A stretch of DNA of 64,000 bases from Corynebacterium matruchotii (GTDB lineage Bacteria; Actinomycetota; Actinomycetes; Mycobacteriales; Mycobacteriaceae). Below are positions 51,005-61,048 of this stretch, one piece after another. The stretch lies in the NCBI RefSeq assembly GCF_011612265.2, contig NZ_CP050134.2:2356001-2420000 (forward strand), written 5' to 3'. The stretch's first letter is position 1. Every line of letters begins with the position of its first letter. The notes beneath the pieces are model-generated. The model was not told the origin of the DNA and searched no databases. It saw only the letters and a program-made list of their open reading frames with translations. Both the position numbers and the translations under genes were made by a program.

Positions 51005-53641
51005 TTAGAAGGTTCGAGATAGCGTGGATCGGAACTCAATCAACAGTGATGACGCCAACATCAATACGGTTGCCAGCATAGGATGCAATAATCCCAGGCA
51101 TGCGGCAGCGATGGCGATACCGTTGTATAACCATGCAAACAGGAAGTTACTTTGAATGAGCCGGTTCATGCGTCGCGCACCAGAGAAAAGCCAAGGGATT
51201 GGGCTGGTTTTACCATCAAGCAGAACCACGTCTGCAGCGGTGTCTTCTAAATGGGAAGGATTAGGCAGACTAGTCATTGCCCCAACCATGACGCCTACAG
51301 ATGCAACCCTGAAACAGCCATCCACGCTATCGTCACCAACCATTGCCACAGCTGCACCATGGTTGTGTACACTGCGGACAGTTTGTTCCTTTTGCCCAGG
51401 TTGGATACCAGCTAATACATGAGAAACCCCCACCGAATCACCGTAACGGCGGGCAACCGGATAGGTGTCTCGACTCAGCATCATGGTTTCAATGCCCATT
51501 GCTTCAAGTGCATCTACGGAACTTGTGGCATCAGGCTTCGCTTCATCATGTAGAGTGATGACCCCACGGTCTTTGCCTTTCCATCGAACCACTATTGGGG
51601 TGCCGTCAGACACTGCGGCGGCGGCTAACCGACCTTGCAGGTCGGAAAGGTTCCTAGGTCGCCATAGTTTTGCTTCAACACTGCGGTTTTCGACATGCCC
51701 TTCGGAATCTTTCACGGGAAGTTCAATGAGACCGGTGAAATTACCAAGTTCATCAACTTCAATCTGACTCACCTCAATCCAACCCGGGATAGAACTATTG
51801 GAAGACGAATCCCGCAGCTCCCGAGCTGCGCGCACTAACGCCCGCGACACAGGATGATCGGATTCCAGGGTGAGAACACCTGCGACACGAAGCACTAAAT
51901 CAGGATTTTCACCACGACCAGCGGTGACCGTCTCCACCGTCATTTCGCCTTCACTTAACGCCCCCACCCGGTTGAAGATAATAGTGTCGACTTGATCGAG
52001 CCTGCGAACCGTTTGGGCATCTCGAATGAGCACACCTTTACGTGCCGCATTTTCAATACCTTGACGCATGGCAACGGATGCGGAAACCGCCAATGCCACA
52101 GGTGCCACGCATCCTAAAACGGCTAGTGCTGTGGCGAATGCCTGGTTGACGTTGTTCGTAGCAAGCGCCCAAAGGCTAAAATCCGTGAACGCGATGGCTA
52201 TGGCTGTTGGGACTAAAAAAGAGGCAGTTTTTGTTGCAAGAGCATCAGAATGGTCTTGGTTTATTGAGGAAATAGCCACCCACCGATAAACCGCAGCAAG
52301 CCAGGTACGATGTCCTGTGGCAACAACTCTGATTTTTAGTGCTTTTTCACCATTAACACAACCAGCATAAACTTTGCCGTTTACTTTGGTAGCGATTTTT
52401 CCTAGCCCTAGAACGCATGCATCAATGATCGCTGACCCGCCAATAACCACCCCATCAACAGGGATGATAGCACCAGCGGGCACAATAATGTCATCACCAA
52501 CATTAAGCTTTTGTATTGGTACTTCTTGTTCTATTGATTTGCCATTATTACGTAGTTTTTTCACCACTATAACAGTGCTATTTGGAACAGGTTTGTATTG
52601 GGATAATTCCACGGGAAGACTGGCCCGACTCTTACGCACAAAAATTCGACCAGCCAATAGGAAAAACGTCATAACGCAAGCAACGTCGAAGAATAGTGCA
52701 CCATTTTCGAATGCCGCCAATTTGATAGCAAAAAGTTCAGAGTCACTACGATATGATATCTTCCCCACATCAGTGAAGATAATGAGCGCTAGCGACCATA
52801 AATATGCGAGCGTAATAGCAACGGAGCTAGCGCCATCTAGCGCAGACATGCCTCGTCGAAGCCCACCAATAAATGACCGATGAAATGGGTAGGCACCATA
52901 GGTTACTACTGGGAAACTAAGCAGAGCAACGAACCACTGCCAATAGTTGAATTGCAGACTTGGCATGTAGCAAATCACGATTACCGGAATGGTGAGGAAT
53001 GCGCTGGCGAATAGCCGCCACCTAGTAATGAGATTCCGAGCGGTAAAAAGCACATCTGTAGGTTCTTTATGGACAAATCGTTGTTCTGCCCCGTCAAGAA
53101 AACCAGATTTGCGTAGGTATTCTAGCTGTTTTTCCTCTTCAAGTGCTTGTTTATGCAAAAAATGTTGTTGGGCTAAGTGCTTACGGCGGTGCTGCCGCCG
53201 CGACCTCCTATACCGGCCTTCTTCAACATCGGACCAAGCCATTCGCCGGCGTAACGATGAATCAGTTAAATTTGCCTCAATACCATAGTGTTTGAAGATG
53301 CCTACTAGTGCCGAAATATCCACACCACGGTTTGCGGAAATCCACGCCATATTCGATGTATAAACGATCCGGGCTTTCACACCATTGAGCTGTTCCAAGG
53401 CTTCTTCGATTTCACCTATGCTAGTGGCACTGTCTAGCCCGGTAAGTTCGAAAGCAAAAGAGGTTCGACCCTGGAAATACTCTTCAGAAAATTCATGTGT
53501 GTGAAGATCATTTGTGTTAATCCCAACATCTGCTGCGGCCTGTTTTGCCCGCGATATCGCACTAGATACGGATGTATATGTTGCATGTGAGATGCGATCG
53601 GCAGAATCCGAAACATTAGCTGCTGCGGGAGTTTCCGCCAT
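51005..53641 (-). CDS. P-type ATPase homologue without catalytic residues (apparent pseudo-ATPase)
   Basis: 878 residues from the ATG at 53641. The layout follows P1B metal pumps: an HMA-like domain (about 55-130) without CxxC, a His/Arg-rich linker (RRSRRQHRRKH), about eight membrane helices, actuator, P and N domains. Key positions are changed: the phosphorylation DKTGT is NRVGA with Asn557 in place of Asp; the actuator TGES is LGLGK; the intramembrane CPC is CVA at 511-513; GDGxND is GDDSVD at 769-774. The N-domain His-Pro (SDHPVSRAL) is kept. The reading frame is intact and long, so it looks selected rather than decayed. It cannot transport by the usual cycle. It sits among haem genes, so a regulatory, haem- or metal-binding role is possible but unproven. 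Confidence 0.8.
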   Translation of the reverse strand: MAETPAAANVSDSADRISHATYTSVSSAISRAKQAAADVGINTNDLHTHEFSEEYFQGRTSFAFELTGLDSATSIGEIEEALEQLNGVKARIVYTSNMAWISANRGVDISALVGIFKHYGIEANLTDSSLRRRMAWSDVEEGRYRRSRRQHRRKHLAQQHFLHKQALEEEKQLEYLRKSGFLDGAEQRFVHKEPTDVLFTARNLITRWRLFASAFLTIPVIVICYMPSLQFNYWQWFVALLSFPVVTYGAYPFHRSFIGGLRRGMSALDGASSVAITLAYLWSLALIIFTDVGKISYRSDSELFAIKLAAFENGALFFDVACVMTFFLLAGRIFVRKSRASLPVELSQYKPVPNSTVIVVKKLRNNGKSIEQEVPIQKLNVGDDIIVPAGAIIPVDGVVIGGSAIIDACVLGLGKIATKVNGKVYAGCVNGEKALKIRVVATGHRTWLAAVYRWVAISSINQDHSDALATKTASFLVPTAIAIAFTDFSLWALATNNVNQAFATALAVLGCVAPVALAVSASVAMRQGIENAARKGVLIRDAQTVRRLDQVDTIIFNRVGALSEGEMTVETVTAGRGENPDLVLRVAGVLTLESDHPVSRALVRAARELRDSSSNSSIPGWIEVSQIEVDELGNFTGLIELPVKDSEGHVENRSVEAKLWRPRNLSDLQGRLAAAAVSDGTPIVVRWKGKDRGVITLHDEAKPDATSSVDALEAMGIETMMLSRDTYPVARRYGDSVGVSHVLAGIQPGQKEQTVRSVHNHGAAVAMVGDDSVDGCFRVASVGVMVGAMTSLPNPSHLEDTAADVVLLDGKTSPIPWLFSGARRMNRLIQSNFLFAWLYNGIAIAAACLGLLHPMLATVLMLASSLLIEFRSTLSRTF

Positions 53642-53743
53642 GATGTCATCCTTCCCAATGAGTACTACAAAAGCTAATATGTAAATATTTTCGGGGGTTG
53701 CAACAACAACCCCCTGGCTTCCTGAATAGTGGTTGAACGTAAT

Positions 53744-53784
53744 ATACCGCCATTATGGCACTACGCTGCTGCCAATGGCGGTAT
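53744..53784. repeat. Strong hairpin between the pseudo-ATPase and the membrane-protein gene
   Basis: ATACCGCCATT at 53744-53754 is the perfect complement of 53774-53784, with an inner GGCA/TGCC pairing. There is no U run on either strand. It lies 57 bp after the 53841 gene end and about 100 bp before the pseudo-ATPase start, so it may modulate read-through between them. Confidence 0.6.
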
Positions 53785-53840
53785 TCAGAGGATAAGGCTG
53801 GACAAATATGTTCAGCACTTACTAACATACGTTGCTTTTG

Positions 53841-54551
53841 CTATTTTTTGCGTTCGTCTTTCTTTTCATCGTGCCCATTGCCGTTAGGCGGTGGTGAAAA
53901 TCCTACGGGTGTTTCCCCCACCCATTTTAGGGAGTCATCACGCGCACCCAAAACCACCGCCACCAATGCAATGACGCCAACCGTAATGGCAATTGCCCCA
54001 TCAATAGCAGAAAATGCTATTGGCAATGAGTTAGCCGGAATCGTGCTAATTTCAGTATAGATAAAAACTATTCGCACCCCCAGATATAACCCATAAAAAG
54101 CAAGAGCACGTCGAGCCCAAAAAGCCCGTTTTGTGGCTTTATTGAAGCTATTTACAAGCGCAAAGATAATGCCAACAAACACTATTGCTATGGCCCCTCC
54201 AATAATGCTGAATACTACAACATGTAACTGCTGTGTAGCATCGGAATTAATCTGTGGGTCACCGGTTTTTTGGATTATCTGGTGAGCTGTTTCTTCTCGA
54301 TTGAGAATCTTCTCTATAACTTCAATGATCTGATGAATTACTTCAAAGAACAGGACAAACGCCCATGCCTTTACGGCTAACACAACGGTTTCTGGTCGGC
54401 CCAGCTCATCCTTTATGTCTCGTCTTCCATTATCCGTTTGGGCATGTTTCGGAGTCTTAGTATTAGGACTCCACAAGCGTTTTTTGGACGTGGAAGAACG
54501 CCGCCTTCGCCCCGTCGAGGCTGGCGGATCGGTGATATTCGGTGAGTTCAC
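53841..54551 (-). CDS. Multi-pass membrane protein beside hemB
   Basis: 236 residues from the GTG at 54551 (preceded by GAGGAAG); a GTG at 54575 is the alternative. A basic cytosolic start (GRRRRSSTSKKRLW) is followed by about four helices: VLAVKAWAFVLFFEVIHQIIEV, VVVFSIIGGAIAIVFVGIIFALV, ALAFYGLYLGVRIVFIY, and AIAITVGVIALVAVVLGA. The C-terminus is Pro/Gly/Lys-rich. No named family. It follows hemB by about 100 bp and precedes the pseudo-ATPase, so it may be a partner of either. Confidence 0.75.
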   Translation of the reverse strand: MNSPNITDPPASTGRRRRSSTSKKRLWSPNTKTPKHAQTDNGRRDIKDELGRPETVVLAVKAWAFVLFFEVIHQIIEVIEKILNREETAHQIIQKTGDPQINSDATQQLHVVVFSIIGGAIAIVFVGIIFALVNSFNKATKRAFWARRALAFYGLYLGVRIVFIYTEISTIPANSLPIAFSAIDGAIAITVGVIALVAVVLGARDDSLKWVGETPVGFSPPPNGNGHDEKKDERKK

Positions 54552-54621
54552 CAAGTCTATTCTTCCTCTCTGCACTTTATTTATACGAGCAATTCCATCA
54601 TGACTTATCTAGGATATTAGC

Positions 54622-54652
54622 AATAAACTAACAAGCTTATTATTAGTTTATT
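54622..54652 (-). terminator. AT-rich hairpin at the end of hemB
   Basis: AATAAACTAA (54622-54631) pairs perfectly with TTAGTTTATT (54643-54652) and overlaps the hemB stop codon. AT-only stem without a U run; a weak terminator or mRNA 3' structure. Confidence 0.4.
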
Positions 54653-55673
54653 AATAGCGAAGCATCCTCGCCGCATCCAGCGCAAAATAGGTGAGTATTT
54701 GATTTGCCCCCGCTCGTTTAATTGAGGTTAATGATTCCATTATGACAGTATCAAGATTTAACCACCCATTGCGAGCAGCAGCATGCAACATGGCATACTC
54801 ACCAGAGACTTGATATGCAGCCACTGGCACTAATGATCGCTGTGCCACCGCTGCGATCACGTCAAGGTAAGGCATTGCTGGTTTAACCATAACAAAATCT
54901 GCCCCTTCAGCAATGTCAAGGCTTGCTTCTAAGAGCGATTCTTTCAAATTCGCTGGGTCTTGTTGGTATGCTCGACGATCACCGTCAAGAGAGGACCCGA
55001 CTGCTTCCCGGAACGGTCCGTAAAACGCTGAAGCGTATTTAGCGGAATACGCCATGATAGCCACATCTTGGTAACCAGCCTGGTCAAGTGCTTGACGAAT
55101 ATACGCAATCTGCCCATCCATCATCCCTGATGGGCTCACTATATGCGCCCCCGCAGCAGCCTGGGAAACTGCCATCTTTTGGTAAAGCGCAAGCGTTTTA
55201 TCGTTGTCGACATAGGTATTTCCCCACCGGTCTTCGGCAAGCACTCCACAGTGACCATGGTCAGTGAACTCATCCAGGCAGGTATCCGCCATGATAAGAA
55301 TATCGTTGCCGAATTCTTGCCTGAGCTCTGCAATTGCTGCATTCAAGACTCCAGTTTCACTCCATGCTTGGGAGCCATAAGCATCTTTATCGGAGTCAAG
55401 GGGTACACCGAACAAATCTATACACCGAATACCAGCATCAATCGACTGTTCCACAATATTTTTCAGGGTGTGTATCGTATGCTGATACTGACCTGGCATT
55501 GATGAGATTTCTCGACAAGCAGTGATACCGTCAGCAATAAAGAGCGGATAAATAAGGTCTGCTGGGGCAACATGAGTCTCAGCTACCATATCTCGCATTA
55601 TGGGGGTGGTGCGAAGTCGACGTGGCCGGCGCAGCGGAAAACCGCCATTAGTCGGCTCATGGTTATCAGTCAT
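54651..55673 (-). CDS. hemB: Delta-aminolevulinic acid dehydratase (porphobilinogen synthase)
   Basis: 340 residues. Schiff-base lysines Lys212 ([13 protein letters not shown]) and Lys264 (VMVKPAMPY). The metal loop is Cys132-x-Asp134-x7-Cys142 ([13 protein letters not shown]), a variant in which the middle cysteine of the zinc site is Asp. It joins two aminolevulinates. Last of hemA-hemC-hemD-hemB. Confidence 0.96.
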   Translation of the reverse strand: MTDNHEPTNGGFPLRRPRRLRTTPIMRDMVAETHVAPADLIYPLFIADGITACREISSMPGQYQHTIHTLKNIVEQSIDAGIRCIDLFGVPLDSDKDAYGSQAWSETGVLNAAIAELRQEFGNDILIMADTCLDEFTDHGHCGVLAEDRWGNTYVDNDKTLALYQKMAVSQAAAGAHIVSPSGMMDGQIAYIRQALDQAGYQDVAIMAYSAKYASAFYGPFREAVGSSLDGDRRAYQQDPANLKESLLEASLDIAEGADFVMVKPAMPYLDVIAAVAQRSLVPVAAYQVSGEYAMLHAAARNGWLNLDTVIMESLTSIKRAGANQILTYFALDAARMLRY

Positions 55674-55718
55674 GGTTACCTCCCGTAAAAGTACTGCCTG
55701 ATAGGGTGGTGTCTGTAG

Positions 55719-56501
55719 TTATGGTTGAAGTTTCTGCCGCGCATAGGTAGCTAACGCATCAGCTAGGGCCTCTGCTTCCGAAACCTCAGGCACCACTGCT
55801 ACATTCAATCCTAGTTTTTTCGTAGCTGCTTCAGCAGATGGCCCGATACATGCTAGCAATGTTTGAGGGTGTGGACGTCCCGCGATGGTGATGAGATTGC
55901 GAATCGTGGAACCCGAAGTGATACAGATTGCGGTGATTTGTCCAGTTACTAATAGATCGTGAATATTTGGTGGGGGTGGATCCGCGAGAATAGTGCGGTA
56001 GCCAATGATATCATCCACAATCCACCCTTGTGATTTGAGCCCATCTACCAGCGTTGATGGGGCAATATTGGCATGGGGAACTAAAATTTTACGACGTTCT
56101 TCCGACCGAGAATTTGCCGGTTCAAATGCCTCAACTAGGCCCAAGGCATTTTGCCTAGTTATTGGTGGTTGTAAAACCGGATCAAGGTGGTAATGACGAG
56201 CTACGCGGGCCGTAGCACGACCAACTGTGGCTACCCGAGTCTGTGAGTTTAAGGGACCGGTCATGCGCTCTGCTATGCAGCGGACCGCATTTGCGCTAGT
56301 GAATACCACCCATTCGTAGGTGCCTGCGCGTAGCTGACGTGCCGCATGGTGTAGTTGTGTGAGGTCAACGGGAGGCACAATGCGAATAGTAGGAATGCTA
56401 ATAACCTCAGCGCCATAAGTTTCCAGGCGGGTTATTAATGAGTGTGATTGCTCTGGGCTGCGCAATACCGCCACTTTCCAACCATGTAACGGTAGGGTCA
56501 T
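55719..56501 (-). CDS. hemD: Uroporphyrinogen-III synthase
   Basis: 260 residues, two lobes of the HemD fold: [21 protein letters not shown] at the start, [28 protein letters not shown], and [14 protein letters not shown] with [17 protein letters not shown] in the second lobe. It closes hydroxymethylbilane into the type III ring. No fused methyltransferase domain, unlike some actinobacterial HemD. It overlaps hemC by 4 bp (ATGA); hemB follows after 45 bp. Confidence 0.88.
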   Translation of the reverse strand: MTLPLHGWKVAVLRSPEQSHSLITRLETYGAEVISIPTIRIVPPVDLTQLHHAARQLRAGTYEWVVFTSANAVRCIAERMTGPLNSQTRVATVGRATARVARHYHLDPVLQPPITRQNALGLVEAFEPANSRSEERRKILVPHANIAPSTLVDGLKSQGWIVDDIIGYRTILADPPPPNIHDLLVTGQITAICITSGSTIRNLITIAGRPHPQTLLACIGPSAEAATKKLGLNVAVVPEVSEAEALADALATYARQKLQP

Positions 56502-57394
56502 GATGCAGCAAGCAATGAGGAAGCGCCATCATCTAGGAGCGCGCGTGCGACGGTCATCCCGAGGTTTTCGGCAGTATCTATTGGCCCAGCAGCAGTGGCC
56601 CGAAGTGTAGCGCTACCGTCCACGGCAATCACTGCGGCATGAAGCGTCATAATGTTGTCGGCCGCAACCGTGGCATATGCGGCCACGGGGGCAGTGCAAC
56701 CGGCTTCCAACCGCGCCAACACTACCCGCTCAGTGTGTGCGCAGGCATAAGCTTTGGGGTCAGCGATAGTGGTTATTGCGGCTATCGTGTCTGCATCATC
56801 CGCACGGCATTCAACAGCCAGGGCCCCCTGGGCTGGAGCAGGAAGGAATTCCAATGGGTCGAAAACTTCAGTGGCTTCATCAGCACGATGAACACGCGAC
56901 AACCCAGCGTAAGCCAGTACTACAGCATCTAATTCACCATCATGAACCTTCGCCATGCGAGTATCAATATTGCCGCGTAATGGAACTGTATGAATATCAG
57001 GGCGAAGCGCCTTAAGCTGCGCAATTCGCCGAGGAGCGCCGGTACCAACCACAGCACCAGTGGGAAGCTCAGCAAGGGTGAGGTTATTCCGGGCGATAAG
57101 GCAGTCTCGGGCATTTTCCCTGTGGGGAACGACCAAGTGAAAACGCTCATCAACAGCTGTGGGAAGATCTTTGAAAGAGTGCACCGCTATATCACATTCA
57201 CCTGCTAATAATGAGTCACGAAGCGCCTGGGTAAAAACTCCCACACCAATTCGTTCCACCGGAGCTAGGTTGACATCACCAGTGGTTGTCACGATACGGA
57301 GCTCACTGGGATACCCATGTGAGGTAAGGGCATCACGAACATGTCCAGCCTGAGTGGTCGCCAGTAAACTACCACGTGTGCCGATGATGGGCAT
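56498..57394 (-). CDS. hemC: Hydroxymethylbilane synthase (porphobilinogen deaminase)
   Basis: 298 residues. [16 protein letters not shown] start, [33 protein letters not shown], and the dipyrromethane-cofactor cysteine in [13 protein letters not shown]. It links four porphobilinogens. The ATG follows the hemA TAA directly, with GGAGT just upstream, so hemA and hemC are coupled. Confidence 0.95.
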   Translation of the reverse strand: MPIIGTRGSLLATTQAGHVRDALTSHGYPSELRIVTTTGDVNLAPVERIGVGVFTQALRDSLLAGECDIAVHSFKDLPTAVDERFHLVVPHRENARDCLIARNNLTLAELPTGAVVGTGAPRRIAQLKALRPDIHTVPLRGNIDTRMAKVHDGELDAVVLAYAGLSRVHRADEATEVFDPLEFLPAPAQGALAVECRADDADTIAAITTIADPKAYACAHTERVVLARLEAGCTAPVAAYATVAADNIMTLHAAVIAVDGSATLRATAAGPIDTAENLGMTVARALLDDGASSLLAAS

Positions 57395-58783
57395 TTACAC
57401 TCCTTGAGTTTGACGCAACTGTTTATGTTGCTTTTGCAATGTTTCTGCCTTAGTGATGGTTGCCAGCTTCGCAGCATCGGGAAGCATGTCAAGATCAACT
57501 TTGACAGGTTGAGAGTCATTATCAAGCCCAAAGAGTTCCTGCAGTGCGGTTTCATAACTCACTACCCCGGAGTTAGCTGCGAGTTCTTTTACTCGAACCG
57601 TAGGTTGGTGTAAAAGCTTATCGACGACTCGACGCACGGTGCGGCTGACTTCTTCAAATTCGTGGTCATCCATGTCAGGAGTGCGCGATTGGAGCCTTAT
57701 CAATTCAGTTTGAATAAGGTCAGCGGCATGGCGTCGTAAAGCAGTAACTGCGGGAGCAATATCTTTAATTCGCTGCTGGGAACTGTATGCTTGCAGCTCC
57801 TCAGCGATAATTCGTAATGCCGCGCCATCACTTTCAGTCTCATCTTGGTGCAACAATCGGAGCTTTTCGATATTCACCAGCCGCGCCTGGGTGCCTCGAA
57901 TCACATTATCATCAATGTCTCGCGGCAATGACAGATCCACCAGCATTAATGGGTGGTCGGTGGGAATATCGTCCCGCGAAATAGTGAAATTTTGAGAACC
58001 CGTAGCCGACACCACAATATCAACGTGAGAAAGTACCACGGTACGCTCGTCAAAATCTACAACGGTAGCCTCCACACCAGCTTCCCGTGCATGCTGCGCC
58101 AACCGTTCCGCACGTTCCCGAGTGCGATTCGTCATGATCAGTTCATCAATGCCTTGCTTGCCTAAATGTGTGGCAGCAAGTGATGCCATCGCGCCGGCAC
58201 CAATGACCAGGGCTCTGTGGCCAGCGAATGGTTGTGATTCATCTTTCACCCCCAGCTGGGAGACAGCCTCATCGAAAGCAAACGACACCATGGACACGCC
58301 AGCATTATCAATGTCAGTCTCTGTATGAACTCGCTTGCCGGTACGAAGAGCTGCTTGTACCAATCCATGCAGTTGCGGCCCCACCGTACCCGAATTGGCC
58401 GCGTATTGGTAGGCAGTACGTACCTGACCGATGATCTGCTGCTCCCCCGTCACCATGGAGTCCAGACCTGCCGCCACCAACATTAAATGCTCAGCAGCAG
58501 CATCTGCATATCGAACATACAAATAATCACGCAAAACGTCGATGGGAACACCACTCATGTCGTGAAGCACATCGACCACATCAGAAACACCCTGGTGAAA
58601 ATTAGTTGTTGTTGAATAAACCTCAAGTCGGTTGCAGGTGGACACAATCATTGATTCAGTCAATGCTGGCTGCCGAATCAAAGCTAAGGCGGTTTGGTGT
58701 CGCACGGACTCATCCATGCTTAATTTTTCCAGCAACGCCACTGGCGCGGAGCGGTGGGACATCCCCACTACCAGCACACTCAC
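57395..58783 (-). CDS. hemA: Glutamyl-tRNA reductase
   Basis: 462 residues from the GTG at 58783 (SVLVVGMSHRSAPV). Catalytic Cys50 in STCNRLEVYS, GEQQIIGQVRTAY, the nucleotide motif GAGAMASLAA, and DLSLPRDIDD. It starts haem synthesis from Glu-tRNA. No close ribosome site; AGAGGA is distant. First gene of the hemA-hemC-hemD-hemB operon, hence the likely control point. Confidence 0.95.
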   Translation of the reverse strand: MSVLVVGMSHRSAPVALLEKLSMDESVRHQTALALIRQPALTESMIVSTCNRLEVYSTTTNFHQGVSDVVDVLHDMSGVPIDVLRDYLYVRYADAAAEHLMLVAAGLDSMVTGEQQIIGQVRTAYQYAANSGTVGPQLHGLVQAALRTGKRVHTETDIDNAGVSMVSFAFDEAVSQLGVKDESQPFAGHRALVIGAGAMASLAATHLGKQGIDELIMTNRTRERAERLAQHAREAGVEATVVDFDERTVVLSHVDIVVSATGSQNFTISRDDIPTDHPLMLVDLSLPRDIDDNVIRGTQARLVNIEKLRLLHQDETESDGAALRIIAEELQAYSSQQRIKDIAPAVTALRRHAADLIQTELIRLQSRTPDMDDHEFEEVSRTVRRVVDKLLHQPTVRVKELAANSGVVSYETALQELFGLDNDSQPVKVDLDMLPDAAKLATITKAETLQKQHKQLRQTQGV

Positions 58784-58852
58784 GCTTGCATCACCGTGTT
58801 CCTCTCACCGATTAGGCTCGGCATTCATGTCAGGTTGTTACCTTCCTGCTAT

Positions 58853-58865
58853 GACTGTAACAGTC
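58853..58865. promoter_or_regulatory. Palindrome upstream of hemA
   Basis: GACTGT A ACAGTC, two perfect 6-bp arms about one centre base, 70 bp upstream of the hemA start. Candidate operator for a haem-responsive regulator such as HrrA or ChrA; no consensus could be tested. Confidence 0.4.
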
Positions 58866-58935
58866 CAATTCAAACTTTAGGTTGACTATTTGACGCTACT
58901 CTGATCCATATCACCGTAGTAGGGGGTCGATAAGT

Positions 58936-59172
58936 TCACAACAAAGCCTTGGCTAACTCAGCATTATCCACTTCCCAACATGCGAATTCCTCACCATCAA
59001 CCACTACAACTGGTACCCGATCACCATACTCTGCAAATAATTCTAAATCGGAATCGACATCACGGTGCACCAAATCTGCCCCCACCGCAGCCACAATGGG
59101 GGCGATTTGCTTTGATACGCGACTACAAGAACCACATGATTCTCGCACCATCAACTCAACCACATGCACCAC
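58936..59172 (-). CDS. Glutaredoxin-like thiol protein (DUF836 type)
   Basis: 78 residues from a GTG with AAGGAA upstream. Short thioredoxin fold: VVELMVRESCGSCSRV with the redox pair Cys13-Gly-Ser-Cys16, RVPVVVVDGEEFACWEVD as the cis-Pro and last strand. It probably exchanges disulfides with low-molecular thiols. Similar genes precede hemA in mycobacteria. Confidence 0.85.
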   Translation of the reverse strand: MVHVVELMVRESCGSCSRVSKQIAPIVAAVGADLVHRDVDSDLELFAEYGDRVPVVVVDGEEFACWEVDNAELAKALL

Positions 59173-59329
59173 AGCGTTTCCTTTCTTCCCTGCTCATTCA
59201 CTCACCTATCGCACTGCCCAACATATAGATTACAGTGGATATTCCCTGCCCTGCGCTGCTAATACACAGTTACGACGCAGTAGAAGACTACCATTAGATA
59301 GGATTTGATAGTGACCTTGGAAAGGTTAA

Positions 59330-60394
59330 GTGCGCGCCATGTCCCCACTTGATCCACATTGGCACCAACGACCTGAAGATTTTCTTGCCGCTTGGTCTAG
59401 TTCTCGTGGCAATTTGCGGCGGTTTTTTGAAGACATTGCCCTTCCCCCCATTGATAACCACACCCAACAACAGGCCGGTGAAGCTGCCGCCGCAAAAGCT
59501 GTGGCGGAACTCTTTGATTTAGATCTCAGTGAATTTACTTCCGGACTTGATTCAGTATCAGGGTCATTTACTGCCGCAGGAATGTCACGGCTCACTCCCC
59601 CAGACCCGGCTATACCGCAGGATGCTGGAGCTGCGGCATTCTTTGATGTGGATAACACGCTCATCCAAGGATCATCATTAATCGTTTTTGCTATAGGCCT
59701 AGCCAAAAAACGATACCTCAAATTATCAGAGATACTCCCGGTGGTATGGAAACAAATAAAATTTCGTATCACGGGTGCTGAAAACGCCGACGATGTTACC
59801 GAAGGACGCCAACAGGCGCTAGCGTTTATTAAGGGACGCAGCGAAGCCGAATTGGTGGCATTATGTGAAGAAATCGTTGATAAAAACATGAGCGAGAAGT
59901 TATGGCCGGGGACCAAACAATTGGCTGACACCCATATAGCTAACGGCCACCAAGTATGGCTAGTGTCTGCCACCCCAGTTCAACTCGCGCAGATTTTAGC
60001 AAAGCGATTAGGGTTCACCGGCGCCCTCGGAACAGTAGCGGAAGTCAAAGATGGAGTATTTACTGGTCGACTTGTGGGAGATATCCTCCATGGTCCAGGT
60101 AAACGTCACGCCGTCGCCGCTCTAGCCGCCCTAGAACGACTCGATTTGAGTCGGTGCACCGCCTATTCAGATTCCATCAATGATGTACCCATGCTATCCA
60201 TGACCGGAAACGCAGTTGCCATTAATCCAGACCGTAGACTCCGTAAAGAGGCAGAACATCGTGGTTGGCAAATTGAGGATTTCCGCAGTCTTCGGAAGGC
60301 AATACGAACATTCGGCATCCCCGCATTGGTAACCGCGATATTTAGTTGGCAGGCATTGAAGCGCCGTTTTCACCGAGGTATACTGCCGCAATAA
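59330..60394 (+). CDS. HAD-family hydrolase (SerB-like phosphatase)
   Basis: 354 residues from the GTG at 59330 (GGAAAGG upstream); an ATG at 59339 is possible. After a roughly 95-residue N-terminal extension, motif [14 protein letters not shown] with the nucleophile Asp, motif II VSATP, and motif [13 protein letters not shown] and [13 protein letters not shown]-terminal basic hydrophobic helix ([22 protein letters not shown]) may touch the membrane. SerB-like members of this branch act on phosphoserine or on lipid-linked phosphates; the substrate is unknown. Confidence 0.86.
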   Translation: MRAMSPLDPHWHQRPEDFLAAWSSSRGNLRRFFEDIALPPIDNHTQQQAGEAAAAKAVAELFDLDLSEFTSGLDSVSGSFTAAGMSRLTPPDPAIPQDAGAAAFFDVDNTLIQGSSLIVFAIGLAKKRYLKLSEILPVVWKQIKFRITGAENADDVTEGRQQALAFIKGRSEAELVALCEEIVDKNMSEKLWPGTKQLADTHIANGHQVWLVSATPVQLAQILAKRLGFTGALGTVAEVKDGVFTGRLVGDILHGPGKRHAVAALAALERLDLSRCTAYSDSINDVPMLSMTGNAVAINPDRRLRKEAEHRGWQIEDFRSLRKAIRTFGIPALVTAIFSWQALKRRFHRGILPQ

Positions 60395-60424
60395 TCACCT
60401 TGAACCATCCCGAAAATAACCAAA

Positions 60425-60445
60425 ACCGCCCCAATCAAGGGCGGT
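60425..60445 (-). terminator. bS22 terminator
   Basis: ACCGCCC (60425-60431) pairs with GGGCGGT (60439-60445), followed on the minus strand by TTTGGTTATTTT. Just after the bS22 stop. Confidence 0.75.
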
Positions 60446-60452
60446 AAGGAGA

Positions 60453-60554
60453 TTATTTGCCGAGCTTACGACGCTGGACCCGGGTGCGACGTAGCAACTT
60501 GCGGTGCTTCTTCTTGGACATGCGCTTACGACGCTTTTTAATCACAGACCCCAT
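60453..60554 (-). CDS. Small basic ribosomal protein bS22 (AURKAIP1/COX24 domain)
   Basis: 33 residues: [21 protein letters not shown] and so on to RRKLGK. More than half are Lys/Arg. This matches the short actinobacterial 30S protein bS22, near the decoding centre. ATG preceded by AGGGAAACC. Own terminator. It is annotated easily as noise because of its size, but the pattern [14 protein letters not shown] is characteristic. Confidence 0.92.
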
Positions 60555-60856
60555 AACGGTTTCCCTCGCTTTACTTTCTAGATGTACGTACTTTCTTGTC
60601 AGCCGCCCGCACGGACCAAAACGCTAAATCACAGCCGAAGTGCACTTTCACCCGCGAAGTCGTTGTTGTTTCAATAGTGAACAACAAACAATGCCGTATG
60701 TAGGCGTGGTGCTGACACGAATGGCCTTATCTTACCGATCTAGCAGGCTTCCAACAAAAACCAAAGCGACGTTCCCACCCGCTACCCATTGCTTATAATG
60801 GGAAACAAGTCACGAAACGCCGCTTTGAGCTCGATCAGGCACTACCCAAACATCAT
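60555..60856. promoter_or_regulatory. Gap between bS22 and the BldC-like gene
   Basis: 302 bp without a gene. It contains an inverted repeat TTGTTGT/ACAACAA (60663-60669 with 60681-60687) upstream of bS22 and a hairpin CCCATT/AATGGG (60785-60802) after the BldC-like gene. The bS22 promoter must be here; no clear hexamer pair was found. Confidence 0.4.
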
Positions 60857-61048
60857 TTATCCTACCTCATAATATGAGGCATCAAGATACTTGTTTACTG
60901 CCGTCTCGTGAACACGGAAACTCCGTCCTACACGGACCGCAGGTAGTTCACCTGAGTGAACTAACCTATATACAGTCATCTTAGAAACGCGCATAATGTC
61001 CGCGACTTCGGCGACTGTCAAGAAGGTTCCATTATCTTCTCTAGCCAT
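60857..61048 (-). CDS. BldC-like helix-turn-helix DNA-binding protein
   Basis: 63 residues from the ATG at 61048 with AGGGTAAG upstream. MerR-type HTH: LTVAEVADIMRVSKMTVYRLVHSGELPAVRVGRSFRVHETAVNKYL. This is the conserved small regulator family that includes BldC and excisionase-like proteins; an equivalent lies by bS22 and proC in mycobacteria. Likely a developmental or metabolic DNA-binding protein. Confidence 0.88.
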   Translation of the reverse strand: MAREDNGTFLTVAEVADIMRVSKMTVYRLVHSGELPAVRVGRSFRVHETAVNKYLDASYYEVG

